Both the position numbers and the translations under genes were made by a program. Shown here in pieces: positions 53,772 to 63,152 of a DNA stretch of 64,000 nt. The notes beneath the pieces are model-generated. The model worked only from the letters and a program-made list of their open reading frames with translations, was not told the origin of the DNA and made no database searches. The stretch spans positions 62,001 through 126,000 of the forward strand of contig CCNA01000008.1 in the NCBI GenBank assembly GCA_000824805.1, written 5' to 3'. The DNA is from Mesorhizobium sp. SOD10 (GTDB lineage: Bacteria > Pseudomonadota > Alphaproteobacteria > Rhizobiales > Rhizobiaceae). The stretch's first letter is position 1. Each line of letters opens with the position of its first letter.

Positions 53772-54686
53772 ATGAAGCAGAACTTCACAGTCAGGCATGG
53801 CGCGCTGGACGGCGTAGAAGCCTTCCTGAGCGTCGCGAGGCACCGCAATTTCCGCAAGGCTGCGGCAGAGCTTGCCGTCACCCCGTCAGCGATCAGCCAA
53901 GCGATACGCACACTGGAGGCGCGCATCGGCGCCGCACTCTTCATCCGCACGACGCGCAGCGTCGGCCTCACCGAAGCCGGCGAGCGCTTTTTCGCGCGCG
54001 CCCGGCCGGCCTTCGAGGAGTTGATCGCCGCAAGCGAGATCGCGCGCGGGATGGGCCAGCGGCCGGCGGGGCTGTTGCGGCTTTCGGTGCCGCCGGCCGT
54101 GGTGCCGATGTTGCTGGAGCCGATGATCGCCTCCTTCTGCCAGGCCTATCCCGAGATCGAACTGGAGATCGTCGCCAGCGGCGAGCTGGCCGATCTCGCC
54201 GCGGAAGGGTTCGACGCCGGCATCCGCATGGGCGATCTGATCGCGCCTGACATGGTCGCGGTTCGCCTGACGCCCTCCTTTCCGATGGTGGTCGTCGGCA
54301 GTCCGGATTATCTGCGCCGGCGCCCGGCGCCCGAGCGCATCGAGGACCTGCGCGACCATGCCTGCCTGCGCCTGCGCCGCTCGAACGGATCGGTCGCGCC
54401 CTGGTCCTTCGTCGACGGCAACAAGACCGTCGAGGCAGTCGTGTCGGGACCGCTGATCGCGCATGACTACCCGTCGCTGCTCGGGGGCGCGATCCGGGGT
54501 GTCGGGCTGGCCCAGGTGCCAAGCCCGATCGCCGAAGCGCCGATCGCCGACGGTCGCCTGCAGGCGCTGCTCGGCCGCTTCGCGGTGACAACGCCGGGGG
54601 TATTTCTCTACTATCCGGAAAGGCACCAGGTGCTGCCGAAGCTGCGAGCCTTCATCGACCACATCAGGGCGTCGGGGCGGCGTTGA
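53772..54686 (+). CDS. LysR-family transcriptional regulator
   Basis: 304 residues. The helix-turn-helix (VEAFLSVARHRNFRKAAAELAVTPSAISQAIRTLEARIGAALFIRTTRSV) occupies about 11-60, followed by the substrate-binding domain. It diverges from the methyltransferase gene with 85 bases between and most likely regulates it, as is usual for LysR pairs. Confidence 0.85.
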   Translation: MKQNFTVRHGALDGVEAFLSVARHRNFRKAAAELAVTPSAISQAIRTLEARIGAALFIRTTRSVGLTEAGERFFARARPAFEELIAASEIARGMGQRPAGLLRLSVPPAVVPMLLEPMIASFCQAYPEIELEIVASGELADLAAEGFDAGIRMGDLIAPDMVAVRLTPSFPMVVVGSPDYLRRRPAPERIEDLRDHACLRLRRSNGSVAPWSFVDGNKTVEAVVSGPLIAHDYPSLLGGAIRGVGLAQVPSPIAEAPIADGRLQALLGRFAVTTPGVFLYYPERHQVLPKLRAFIDHIRASGRR

Positions 54687-54762
54687 AGCTTCGCCGAGCC
54701 GATCGGATGGACGGCGAACTCAGACCTGACGCATCATCGTCGGGACTCCTGGCACCAGCGCC

Positions 54763-55602
54763 CTACATCTTCGCGTATCGGGACTCGATCAAGGATTGGA
54801 CGCGTTCGGCGTCCGCGCGCGTGACGGGATTGTAGACGATCATGCCGAGCTCCGGACGGCCATCGACGGCGAAGACCGAGAACTCCAGCTCGATCAGCCC
54901 GATCTCGGGATGCCGCAGACGCTTCACGCCTTCGCCATGCGCCGGGACAATGTCGTTGTCGCGCCACAGCGCCTCGAATTCCGGACTGATCCGGCAAAGC
55001 TCTTCGACGAGATGGGTGATTTCCGCGCCTGCGCCTGCCCGGGTGGCATCCGCCCTGAAGGATCCGACCACGAAACGCGCGACGCTCTGCCAATCGTCCT
55101 GCGCGTCGCGCACGCGGGGATTGCCGAACATGAGCCGAAGGATGTTGCGCTGCTCGCGCGGCAGCTTGGAATAGTCGGTCAGCATCGCGGCCGCAGCGCG
55201 ATTCCAGGCCACCACATCCCATGTCGCGGTCTTGATGATCGCCGGGCTGGGGTCCAAGGCGTCGAGGACGCGCTGCAGGCGCGGCGTCACGCTGTCGACG
55301 CTTTTGTACCGGACTTCCGGCGGCCGCCCGAGCCCCAGCATGAACAGATGCTCGCGTTCGGGCTCGGTCAGCATCAGCCCGGTCGCGATGCGGTTCAGCA
55401 CATCGGCGGACGGCGCGCCGCCCCGCCCCTGCTCCAGCCAGGTATACCAGGTGGGGCTGATATTGGCGCGCTGCGCCACCTCTTCACGGCGCAGCCCTTG
55501 CGTGCGCCGCCGCCCCGTGGCGAAGCCGAAGGCGGCGGGATCGAGGCGCATGCGGCGATCGCGAAGGAAAGTGCCAAGCTTGTTGGTCGTCTCGATCGGC
55601 AT
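54763..55602 (-). CDS. Helix-turn-helix regulator with MmyB-like ligand-binding domain
   Basis: 279 residues. An N-terminal XRE-type helix-turn-helix (LREEVAQRANISPTWYTWLEQGRGG-like segment, about 35-60) and the C-terminal MmyB domain (DVVAWNRAAAAML near 128, YSKLPREQRNILRLMF). MmyB domains bind fatty acid-like ligands in related proteins. It diverges from an SDR-type gene with 98 bases between, the usual regulator-target pair. Confidence 0.82.
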   Translation of the reverse strand: MPIETTNKLGTFLRDRRMRLDPAAFGFATGRRRTQGLRREEVAQRANISPTWYTWLEQGRGGAPSADVLNRIATGLMLTEPEREHLFMLGLGRPPEVRYKSVDSVTPRLQRVLDALDPSPAIIKTATWDVVAWNRAAAAMLTDYSKLPREQRNILRLMFGNPRVRDAQDDWQSVARFVVGSFRADATRAGAGAEITHLVEELCRISPEFEALWRDNDIVPAHGEGVKRLRHPEIGLIELEFSVFAVDGRPELGMIVYNPVTRADAERVQSLIESRYAKM

Positions 55603-55700
55603 CGCGATCCTGTTGAGTATTATACCATGATAAAGTCACTACTTTAACAGAATGAGTTGTAGCGCAAATAAGGCCTCCGAACAACCACAGGAGACCTCCC

Positions 55701-56603
55701 ATGCGTGTATTCCTTACCGGCGCGACCGGCTTCATCGGTTCCAGGATCTTGCCTGAGCTTCTCGCCGCCGGCCATCAGGTGCTCGGCCTGACCCGCTCCG
55801 AAGCCGGCGCGCGTTCGCTTGCCGCCGCCGGCGCCGAGCCCCATCGCGGCGATATCGAAGATCTCGACAGCTTGCGCGACGGCGCGGCGAAATCGGATGC
55901 GGTGATCCACACCGCCTTCGACCACAATTTCGCGAATTTCGTCGCGAATTGCGAGAAGGACAAGCGTGTCATCGAAGCGCTGGGCGGGGCGCTGGCCGGC
56001 TCGAACCGGCTGCTCATCATCACGTCGGGTGTGGGCATGGGCTCCGCCGAACTCGGCCAGCCGGCGAGAGAAGACATCTTCAACACCGACCATCCCAATC
56101 CGCGCATCCTGTCCGAGCTCACCGGCGCGGCAATGGCTGAGAAGGGCGTCAAAGTATCGGTGGTGCGGCTGCCGCAGGTGCATGACACGGTGAAGCAGGG
56201 CCTGATCACCCCACTGGTCGCGCAGACGCGCGCCAAGGGCGTCTCGGCCTATATCGGCGAGGGCCAAAACCGTTGGTCGGCGGCGCATGTGCTGGATGTC
56301 GCGAAGCTCTACCGTCTGGCGCTCGACAAACAGGAAGCCGGCGTGCGCTACAACGCCGTTGCCGAGGAAGGCATCGCCATGCGCGCCATCGCGGAAGTGA
56401 TCGGCGCCGGCCTCAACGTGCCGGTGGTCTCCCTGTCCCAGGAGGAGGCTGCAGACCATTTCGGATGGCTCGCCATGTTCGCCGGCCTCGACATGCCGGC
56501 GTCGAGCGAATGGACGCGTGCGCATCTCGGCTGGCAGCCGACCGGACCCGGCCTCATCGCCGATCTGGAGCGGATGGATTATTCGCAGGCGGCCGCGGCC
56601 TAG
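55701..56603 (+). CDS. NAD-dependent epimerase/dehydratase-like oxidoreductase (atypical SDR)
   Basis: 300 residues. The Rossmann start is TGATGFIGSRILPELLAAGH, with GDIEDLDSLRDGA and DAVIHTAFDHNF of the atypical SDR class; the later segment SVVRLPQVHDTVKQGL follows. I see no classical Y-x3-K active site. The substrate is unknown; the divergent HTH/MmyB regulator probably controls it. AGGAGACC lies just before the ATG. Confidence 0.78.
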   Translation: MRVFLTGATGFIGSRILPELLAAGHQVLGLTRSEAGARSLAAAGAEPHRGDIEDLDSLRDGAAKSDAVIHTAFDHNFANFVANCEKDKRVIEALGGALAGSNRLLIITSGVGMGSAELGQPAREDIFNTDHPNPRILSELTGAAMAEKGVKVSVVRLPQVHDTVKQGLITPLVAQTRAKGVSAYIGEGQNRWSAAHVLDVAKLYRLALDKQEAGVRYNAVAEEGIAMRAIAEVIGAGLNVPVVSLSQEEAADHFGWLAMFAGLDMPASSEWTRAHLGWQPTGPGLIADLERMDYSQAAAA

Positions 56604-56648
56604 CCCGGTCCTCCGGCGGTTCGGCGACCGGCTGAACCGCCGTCTGCT

Positions 56649-57356
56649 CTAAGCGCGCAGCAGATCCGCCAGGCTGTCGGACTTCTCGACTTTGTCGGTG
56701 AGATCCAGCCCCGACAGCAGGTCGACCAGATGGCTGTTCATCAGGGCGGCCGCGTCGGCGCTGTCGCCGGCCTCGATCGCATCGACCAGCGCATGGTGGG
56801 CGTGCTTCTCGCAGGTCGCGTCACGGCGCTTCCAGTAGAGTGCGATGATCAGCGAGGAGTGCGAGACGAGGTCGCGCACGAAATTGGTGAACACCGAATG
56901 CGCGGCGATCTCGGCGATGCCGACATGGAAGCGCGCCGACAGCATGATAGCGTCGCTGTCGCGGCCGTCATGCAGCGCCTCATGCTCCTTCTCCAGGTGT
57001 GACCGCAATTGCACAATGTCCGACGGCACCGCCGCCCTGGCGGCGAGCGCGGCCACCTTGGGTTCGATCAGCGCCCTCGCTTCGAACACTTCGCGCGCCT
57101 CGATCTTCGACGGCTGGGCGACGAAAGCGCCGCGATTGGGCTCCAGTCGCGCCAGCCGGTCATGAGCAAGGGCCTGCAGCGCGGACCGGATGACCGTGCG
57201 GCTCACCGAATAGATCGATGCCAGCTCATCCTCCGGCAATTTGGTGCCTGGAGCGAGACGATGGCTGACGATGGCGTCCCTCAATCCGTAATAGATCGGC
57301 GACCAGCGCGCCGCCGGCTTGTCGTCTCGATCTTCTTCCTTAAGTACCGTCAACAT
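56649..57356 (-). CDS. GntR-family regulator with FCD domain
   Basis: 235 residues. The winged helix-turn-helix (LRDAIVSHRLAPGTKLPEDELASIYSVSRTVIRSALQAL) is followed by the FadR C-terminal domain (VFEARALIEPKVAALAA; EHEALHDGRD; FHVGIAEIAAHSVF), whose histidines bind metal and a carboxylate ligand. ATG 57356 is chosen over a start 14 codons earlier. It lies 126 bases downstream of the racemase gene in the same direction as the Liv operon and probably controls that operon; its operator candidate is at 62983-62996. Confidence 0.85.
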   Translation of the reverse strand: MLTVLKEEDRDDKPAARWSPIYYGLRDAIVSHRLAPGTKLPEDELASIYSVSRTVIRSALQALAHDRLARLEPNRGAFVAQPSKIEAREVFEARALIEPKVAALAARAAVPSDIVQLRSHLEKEHEALHDGRDSDAIMLSARFHVGIAEIAAHSVFTNFVRDLVSHSSLIIALYWKRRDATCEKHAHHALVDAIEAGDSADAAALMNSHLVDLLSGLDLTDKVEKSDSLADLLRA

Positions 57357-57482
57357 GCTTTCAATGCGCAGGCCCGAAATGGCCCGATCTGCCCCCAAAT
57401 CGCCGGCAGCCCGCCCAATCTAGTATCGCTCGCGCGGCGGTCAATCCCACCGATCCGCGCGCCGGCCGGTCGCAAAGCGGCG

Positions 57483-58235
57483 TCAAACGGACGAAACGAC
57501 CTCCGCGTCCACCGGCGACAGCGGGGCGAACATGCCGGCGAACCGCTTGCCGCGCGGCGCGGCATAGCCGCCGATCTTCGACGTCCTCAAGCCGACCTTG
57601 CACAGGCTCTCTGCCAGCGTGACGGCGCAGACGACCCCATCGAGTACCGGAATGCCGTGCTCCTCGGATAAGCTGTGCGCAAGATCGGCCATCCCGGCGC
57701 AGCCGAGCACGATCGCCTCGGCATGGTCCTCGCTTATGGCGCGCGCGATCTCTTGCGATATCCTGTGCCTGGCATTCGAGCCCGGACGTTCGAGCTCGAG
57801 GACGGCGACCTCCGACGAACGCACCTTGGCGCAACGCGAGGCGAGACCGTATTTCGCGAGGTTGTGCTCGATCGCGGGCACCGAGCGGGCAAGCGTGGTG
57901 ACGATGCTGAACTTGCCGGCGACAAGGCTGGCCATATGGAACGCGGCCTCGCCGATGCCGATGACCGGGGCTTCGCTCGCGCAGCGCGCGGCGTCGAGCC
58001 CGGTATCGTCGAAACAGGCAATCACATAGGCATCGGCCGCCGGCACCTTGCCCATCTCGGCGATGATGCCCGGCACGGCGAAGACCTCGTCGAAATAGCC
58101 CTCGATGCTGGGCGGGCCATCGACCGGATTGACGGCGATGACTTCGGTGCCCGGCGACGCAACGCTTTGCGCCGCCTCGCCGATCTTGGCGGTCATCGAG
58201 GCGGTCGTGTTGGGGTTGATGACGAGTATGCGCAT
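57483..58235 (-). CDS. Hydantoin-racemase-like Asp/Glu racemase
   Basis: 250 residues. The N-terminus MRILVINPNTTASMT and the two cysteines in IACFDDTG (C74) and VLGCAGM (C179) match the HyuE branch of the aspartate/glutamate racemase superfamily. It may interconvert D- and L-forms of a 5-substituted hydantoin or a related compound. It lies 9 bases after livF, so it shares the transporter operon and may act on the imported ligand. No hydantoinase or carbamoylase is in view. Confidence 0.8.
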   Translation of the reverse strand: MRILVINPNTTASMTAKIGEAAQSVASPGTEVIAVNPVDGPPSIEGYFDEVFAVPGIIAEMGKVPAADAYVIACFDDTGLDAARCASEAPVIGIGEAAFHMASLVAGKFSIVTTLARSVPAIEHNLAKYGLASRCAKVRSSEVAVLELERPGSNARHRISQEIARAISEDHAEAIVLGCAGMADLAHSLSEEHGIPVLDGVVCAVTLAESLCKVGLRTSKIGGYAAPRGKRFAGMFAPLSPVDAEVVSSV

Positions 58236-58244
58236 TGAAATGCC

Positions 58245-58967
58245 TCAGATCTCGCCGCCGAGATAAAGTCGCTTGACCCGGTCGTCGGTCAGCAATTCGG
58301 CGGAGTTGCCGCTCAGCGCGACACTGCCGGTGGTCAGCGCATAGGCGCGCTGCGAGATGCGCAGCGCCATGCGGGAATTCTGCTCGACCAGCAGAACGCT
58401 GACCTTCTCGTCGCGGTTGATGGCGACGATCGAGCGGGCGATGTCCTGGACGAGCTTCGGCGCGACACCTAGCGAGGGCTCGTCGAGCAGCAGGAGCTTC
58501 GGCTTCGCCATCAGCGCGCGACCGATGACCAGCATCTGCTGCTCGCCGCCGCTCATCGTGCCCGCGGCCTGCGAGAAGCGCTCTTTCAGCCGGGGGAAGC
58601 GTCCCAGCACCATCTCCATCGACGCGGCGATCTCGGCTTTGCTGGAGCGCGTGAAGGCGCCCATCAACAGGTTGTCCCTGACCGTCATGAAGGGAAAGAC
58701 GCGGCGCCCTTCCGGCACCATGGCGATGCCCATCTTGACGATCTCGTCGGGGGCGGCGGCGTCGATCCGATTGCCATTATAGTGGATCTCGCCGGACCTG
58801 ATCCTGTTCAGGCCTGTGATGGCGCGAAGGATCGACGATTTGCCGGCGCCGTTTGCGCCGATCAGCGCGACGGTCTCGCCTTCGTTGACCTCGAGCGAGA
58901 TGCCTTTCAGCGCATAGACGTGGTCGTAGTAGAGCTCGACATTGGCGAAGTTCAGGATCTGGTTCAT
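58245..58967 (-). CDS. Branched-chain-type ABC transporter, ATPase (LivF-like)
   Basis: 240 residues. Walker A GANGAGKSS near 37-45, Q-loop, signature MSGGEQQMLVIGRAL and Walker B LLLLDEPSLGVAP all intact. The short size fits LivF. The start overlaps the end of the LivG gene by 4 bases. It is the last transporter gene before the racemase. Confidence 0.88.
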   Translation of the reverse strand: MNQILNFANVELYYDHVYALKGISLEVNEGETVALIGANGAGKSSILRAITGLNRIRSGEIHYNGNRIDAAAPDEIVKMGIAMVPEGRRVFPFMTVRDNLLMGAFTRSSKAEIAASMEMVLGRFPRLKERFSQAAGTMSGGEQQMLVIGRALMAKPKLLLLDEPSLGVAPKLVQDIARSIVAINRDEKVSVLLVEQNSRMALRISQRAYALTTGSVALSGNSAELLTDDRVKRLYLGGEI

Positions 58968-59743
58968 AGGCCGATCGCCTCGTCTTCGCTGCCGAGATAT
59001 GCTTCGATCACCTTCTCGTTCGCCTGGATTTCGGACGGCGTTCCCTCGGCGATCTTCTGTCCGAAATTGAGCACCACGATGCGGTCCGAGATCTTCATCA
59101 CGGCAGGCATGTCATGCTCGACGAGCAGGATGGTGAGGCCGAGATCGCGCAGGCGCCGCACCATCGCCACCATGCGCATCGTTTCCTCGTGGTTCATGCC
59201 GGCGAACGGCTCGTCGAGCAGCAGGATCGAAGGATTGGTGGCCAGGCCGATGGCGATCCCCAGCGCCCGCAAATGGCCGTGCGGCAGGTTGCGGGCCGTC
59301 TCGCCGGCGAGCGAGGAGAGGCCGAGCAGCGCCAGGATCTCGTCGGCCGATTGCCCGAAGGCCGCTTCGTCGGCTTTCGCCGCGCCCGTGCCGATGAAGA
59401 AGCCGAGGAGGCTCGCCGTCGAGCGCAGGTGATGCGCGATGACGACATTGTCGCGCACGCTCATATTCTTGAAGATCGTCGTTTCTTGGAAGGTGCGCAC
59501 GACACCCTTACGCGCGGCGATATGCGGCGCCATGCCTGAGATACGTTCGCCCTTCAGGCGCACCTCGCCCGCTGTCGGCGTGAGGAACGACGAGATCAGC
59601 TTGAACAAAGTCGACTTGCCGGCGCCGTTCGGACCGATCACCGACAGGATCTCCTTCTCGCGCACCGAGAAGGACACGTTGTTGACCGCGACCAGACCGC
59701 CGAAGCGCTTTGTCAGGACGGAGACTTCGAGCATTTCGGCCAT
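58964..59743 (-). CDS. Branched-chain-type ABC transporter, ATPase (LivG-like)
   Basis: 259 residues. Walker A GPNGAGKST near 36-44 and Walker B ILLLDEPFAGMN are intact. The signature reads LPHGHLRALGIA where LivG proteins usually have LPYGQQRRLEIA, so the glutamine after glycine is histidine. The LivG-type insertion between Walker A and the signature is present. Works with LivF, LivM and LivH. Confidence 0.87.
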   Translation of the reverse strand: MAEMLEVSVLTKRFGGLVAVNNVSFSVREKEILSVIGPNGAGKSTLFKLISSFLTPTAGEVRLKGERISGMAPHIAARKGVVRTFQETTIFKNMSVRDNVVIAHHLRSTASLLGFFIGTGAAKADEAAFGQSADEILALLGLSSLAGETARNLPHGHLRALGIAIGLATNPSILLLDEPFAGMNHEETMRMVAMVRRLRDLGLTILLVEHDMPAVMKISDRIVVLNFGQKIAEGTPSEIQANEKVIEAYLGSEDEAIGL

Positions 59744-59746
59744 GGC

Positions 59747-60724
59747 TCAAGCCTTCTTCCGGGTTTCGGCAAGGCTGAGCAGGCCGTTGGGCAGCACCAG
59801 CATCAGGACGATCATAAGGCCGGAATAGATGAGGAGCTGGAACTCGCCGGTCTGGAACAGAAGGTCCCAGCCGAAATAGAGGACCAGCGTGCCGAGCATC
59901 GGCCCGAACACATAGCCGAGGCCGCCAAGGAAGCAGTTCAGCATGAAGTTGACGGAATCGGTGACCGTGAAGCTCGACGGATAGATCGATTGCGAGATGG
60001 CGGCGAAGATGGCGCCGGCCACGCCGCCGAAGAAGGACGACACGGCATAGGCGATGATGCGCAGATAGGCGATGTTGACGCCGATCGAGGAGGCCAGCTC
60101 CTCGTTCTGCTGCAGCGACTGGCAGAGCTTGCCGATGCGCGAATGGACCAGCCGGTACATCACGCCGAAGCAGACCACCATCAGCGTGACCGCCAAGAGA
60201 TAGAAGGCAAGTCGCGAATTCTGCAGCGTGGCGAAATCCGGAATGATGGTCAGGCCGAAGACCGACAGCGCGCCGGGCAGCGGAATGCTGACGATGCCCT
60301 TGGCGCCGTTGGTGATCGGCAGCGCCAGCGCGAGCAGCCGCGCCACCTCCGTCAGCACCAGCGTGACCATGGCGAAATAGACGCCGCGCAGGCGCAGGAT
60401 CGGCAGCCCGATCAGCACGCTCGCCGCTGCGCAGAAAAGTCCAGCCACCGGCAAGGTCCACCAGAACGACCAGCCATAGTTCATAACCAGTATGGCCGAG
60501 ACATAGCCGCCCATCAGAGCATAGGCGCCCTGGCCGATGTTGATGCGGCCGATATAGAAGGTGAGCCATACGCCGGCGCTGGCGATGCTGAGCAGGGCCA
60601 CGGAAGTCAGCGTATAATAGAGGTCGAAGCGGCCGCTTGCCGAGATCGCGGCCGGCACGGCGACGAAGACGATGGCCAGGAAGGCCACGACCGACGCGAT
60701 TTCCATGTTGCGATTGCGGGTCAT
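59747..60724 (-). CDS. Branched-chain-type ABC transporter, permease (LivM-like)
   Basis: 325 residues, about nine to ten membrane segments, BPD_transp_2 family. LivM loops YIGRINIGQGAYALMGGYVSA and MYRLVHSRIGKLCQSLQQNEELASSIGVN (coupling region) are visible. It lies 3 bases before LivG and 7 bases after LivH. Confidence 0.88.
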   Translation of the reverse strand: MTRNRNMEIASVVAFLAIVFVAVPAAISASGRFDLYYTLTSVALLSIASAGVWLTFYIGRINIGQGAYALMGGYVSAILVMNYGWSFWWTLPVAGLFCAAASVLIGLPILRLRGVYFAMVTLVLTEVARLLALALPITNGAKGIVSIPLPGALSVFGLTIIPDFATLQNSRLAFYLLAVTLMVVCFGVMYRLVHSRIGKLCQSLQQNEELASSIGVNIAYLRIIAYAVSSFFGGVAGAIFAAISQSIYPSSFTVTDSVNFMLNCFLGGLGYVFGPMLGTLVLYFGWDLLFQTGEFQLLIYSGLMIVLMLVLPNGLLSLAETRKKA

Positions 60725-60731
60725 GGCGCCA

Positions 60732-61598
60732 TCAACCCCACGGCTTGCCCATCAGCCCGTTGGGGCGGATCGACAGGAACACCATCAGGGCGGCGAAGAT
60801 GACGAGATAGGTGACGTCGCCATATTCGCGCAGCGCGGTGAGGCCAACCGACTCCATCATGCCGAGGATGAAGCCGCCGGCGATCGCGCCGCCGACGACG
60901 CCGGCGCCGCCGATCATCACCATCAGGAAAGCCTTGATGGAGATCGGCCCGCCAATGCCGGAATTGACGCCGGTGATGGTGACGAGCAGGCCGCCGACGA
61001 CCCCCGCCAGCATCGCGCCGAGCGCAAAGCCGATCATCGAATAGCGATCGACGCGCACACCCATCAGCTGGGCCGCGACACGGTCCTGGGCGAGAGCGCG
61101 CATGGCGCGGCCGACGCGGCTGTATTGCATATAGAGGACGAAGGCCGCGATGAAGACGATCGCCAGCGCGCCGACGACCATACGGTCGTAGGGCATGATG
61201 ATGCCGGCATCGTTGAAGACGCCCTTGACGATCTTGGGCACGCCGCGCTGTTTTTCGCCGAACAGAAGCAGGATGACGGCGTCGAAGAAGAAGGCCGTCG
61301 CGGCGGCGAGCAGCATCGTGCTCTCCTCGCGGTGGCTGCGCCTGATGACGGTGCGAAAGAGGAATTTCTCCATCAGCGCGCCGATGACGGCGAGCGTGAT
61401 GCCGGAGGCGAGCAGCGCGACCACGAAAGGCAGGCCGAGTTGGCCGTAGACCGTGTAGGTGATGAACCCGCCCAGCACATACATCTGGCCGTGGGCGAAA
61501 TTGAGCACGTTCATCAGGGCGAAGATCAGGGTAAGGCCCAGCGCGATCAGTGCGTACTGGGCACCGAGATACAATCCGTTGGCGATGACCTGTTCCAT
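60732..61598 (-). CDS. Branched-chain-type ABC transporter, permease (LivH-like)
   Basis: 288 residues with eight to nine membrane segments. The LivH opening LYLGAQYALIALGLTLIFALMNVLNFAHGQMYVLGG and the coupling region YSRVGRAMRALAQDRVAAQLMGV are present. It is paired with LivM as the heterodimeric channel and lies 78 bases downstream of the binding-protein gene. Confidence 0.88.
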   Translation of the reverse strand: MEQVIANGLYLGAQYALIALGLTLIFALMNVLNFAHGQMYVLGGFITYTVYGQLGLPFVVALLASGITLAVIGALMEKFLFRTVIRRSHREESTMLLAAATAFFFDAVILLLFGEKQRGVPKIVKGVFNDAGIIMPYDRMVVGALAIVFIAAFVLYMQYSRVGRAMRALAQDRVAAQLMGVRVDRYSMIGFALGAMLAGVVGGLLVTITGVNSGIGGPISIKAFLMVMIGGAGVVGGAIAGGFILGMMESVGLTALREYGDVTYLVIFAALMVFLSIRPNGLMGKPWG

Positions 61599-61676
61599 GG
61601 ATACCTTCGATCTGCCGCGGGGTCCGGCCTATCGGCCCCCGCGGCAAGCTGGAGGAAATGACGCCCGAAGGTAACG

Positions 61677-62879
61677 CTAGTCGACGGAGCCGACGAACAG
61701 GGTCTGGAAGGCGCCGTCCTTATATTCGTTGACCACCATCGGCACCGAAAGCTGACGCTTCTGGCCGAAGGACGTCATGCCGACATAGCTGAGCTTGGCG
61801 TCGCCCTTCAGGAAGGGATTGGGCGCCGAGAAAGTGTCCATCGTCTTCTTGAATTCGGCGACGTCATTGATGGCCGCAGGATTGGCCTTCAAGGTCTCGA
61901 TGATGTATTCGAGCGCATAGACCTTGGTGTTGGACTCGTCGTTATATTCGCCGAACATCTTGGTGTAGCGGTTGACGAATTCCTTCATCGCGTCCGAGGC
62001 GATCTCCGGCGTGGAGGCGCCGCCGACGGAGATGAAGCCGTTAGCGTATTCGCCGGCGCCCTCTTCCAGGACCTTGGCGTCCTGCGCGGTTTCCGTCGAG
62101 ATCAGGCCTTCATAGCCGAGCTCGCGGGCGGCGCGGATGAGCAGCGGCGCGTTGGCCGGCGCCACGCCGGACAACACGAGTAGATCAGGCTTCAACGCGA
62201 CGATCGGCGTCAGCACCGGCGTGAAGTCGCGCGTGTCGTTCTGGTAGGTGTCGTTCTGGGCGACGATCTCCAGGCCCAGAGCCTTTGCCGCCTCGACGCC
62301 GCTGTCGCGCTGGCTGAGCGGATCGGATTCATTGGCCGCGACAAAGGCGATCTTCTTCACGCCCTTGTTTTCCTTGAGGTATTTGTAGATCGCCGGGCCG
62401 GACTGGTAGTTGGCGATCATGCCGAGCACGGCATTGGAGGCCGGCTTCTGGTAGAGCGCTTTGGGGAAGGCGTAGGGGAAATAGATGATGCCGTTGGCCT
62501 CGGCGACGGGGCGCACCGCAGCGGCGCCGTCATCGACATTCGGCCCGACGACATAGTGGATGCCTTCCTGCGCCATCTTCTCCATGCCGGCGATGGCGCG
62601 CTTGGGGTCCTTCTGGTCGTCGAAGGTGACGATGTTGATTTTGTAGGTGTCGTTGCCGATCTTGACGCCACCGGTCTCGTTGATCCAGGCGGCACGGGTC
62701 TGCATCGAGCGCACATTCGACGTACCCCAGGCGGCGGCGGGGCCGCTGGTAACGCCGACGAAGCCAATCTTCAGTTCCTTGTTGTCAGCCTGCGCGGACG
62801 AAATGCCGAGAGCGGCAAGCGCCAGGGTCGAGACGGCGCCGAGCGCCATTGATTTCAGAGTCGAGCGACGGTTGATCAT
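61677..62879 (-). CDS. Branched-chain-type ABC transporter, periplasmic binding protein
   Basis: 400 residues, Peripla_BP_6 family. A Sec signal ends near SSAQAD (about 30). Features of the LivK/amide-binding group are KIGFVGVTSGPAAAWG, YVVGPNVDDGAAAVRPVA and NDTRDFTPVLTPIVALKPDLLVLSG. It is the first gene of an operon with livH, livM, livG, livF and a racemase. The ligand is likely an amino acid or hydantoin-like compound; it cannot be read from sequence. Confidence 0.86.
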   Translation of the reverse strand: MINRRSTLKSMALGAVSTLALAALGISSAQADNKELKIGFVGVTSGPAAAWGTSNVRSMQTRAAWINETGGVKIGNDTYKINIVTFDDQKDPKRAIAGMEKMAQEGIHYVVGPNVDDGAAAVRPVAEANGIIYFPYAFPKALYQKPASNAVLGMIANYQSGPAIYKYLKENKGVKKIAFVAANESDPLSQRDSGVEAAKALGLEIVAQNDTYQNDTRDFTPVLTPIVALKPDLLVLSGVAPANAPLLIRAARELGYEGLISTETAQDAKVLEEGAGEYANGFISVGGASTPEIASDAMKEFVNRYTKMFGEYNDESNTKVYALEYIIETLKANPAAINDVAEFKKTMDTFSAPNPFLKGDAKLSYVGMTSFGQKRQLSVPMVVNEYKDGAFQTLFVGSVD

Positions 62880-62982
62880 AGCTTCAGTTCCCCTTGGTTA
62901 TCGCGCTTTGTGTTTTGCTCGTAGGCTGCGCGTATAGCGTAAGGGAAACCGACTGCGGCAGATTGTCAACATCTTTCTTTAT

Positions 62983-62996
62983 TATTGTATACAATA
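62983..62996 (-). promoter_or_regulatory. Perfect 14-bp palindrome, candidate GntR (FCD) operator
   Basis: TATTGTATACAATA, symmetric over 14 bases, 104 bases before the binding-protein start. FadR-type GntR regulators commonly bind sites with a central GTATAC. TTGACA for the minus strand lies at 62964-62969, next to it on the operon side. The GntR gene at 56649 is the obvious candidate regulator. Confidence 0.65.
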
Positions 62997-63152
62997 TTTG
63001 GATGGAATGTGTGCGACGGCCCACCGACCGTAGCAAAGGTGGCTGGGTCCGGCGAACGACAGCCATCCCAGCGACCCCGAAAGTTCGCAGGGATCGTAGC
63101 AGCAGAGGCGTCGAGGCTTATCGAAACCGGCCCCGAACGCCGCCCAAGAATC

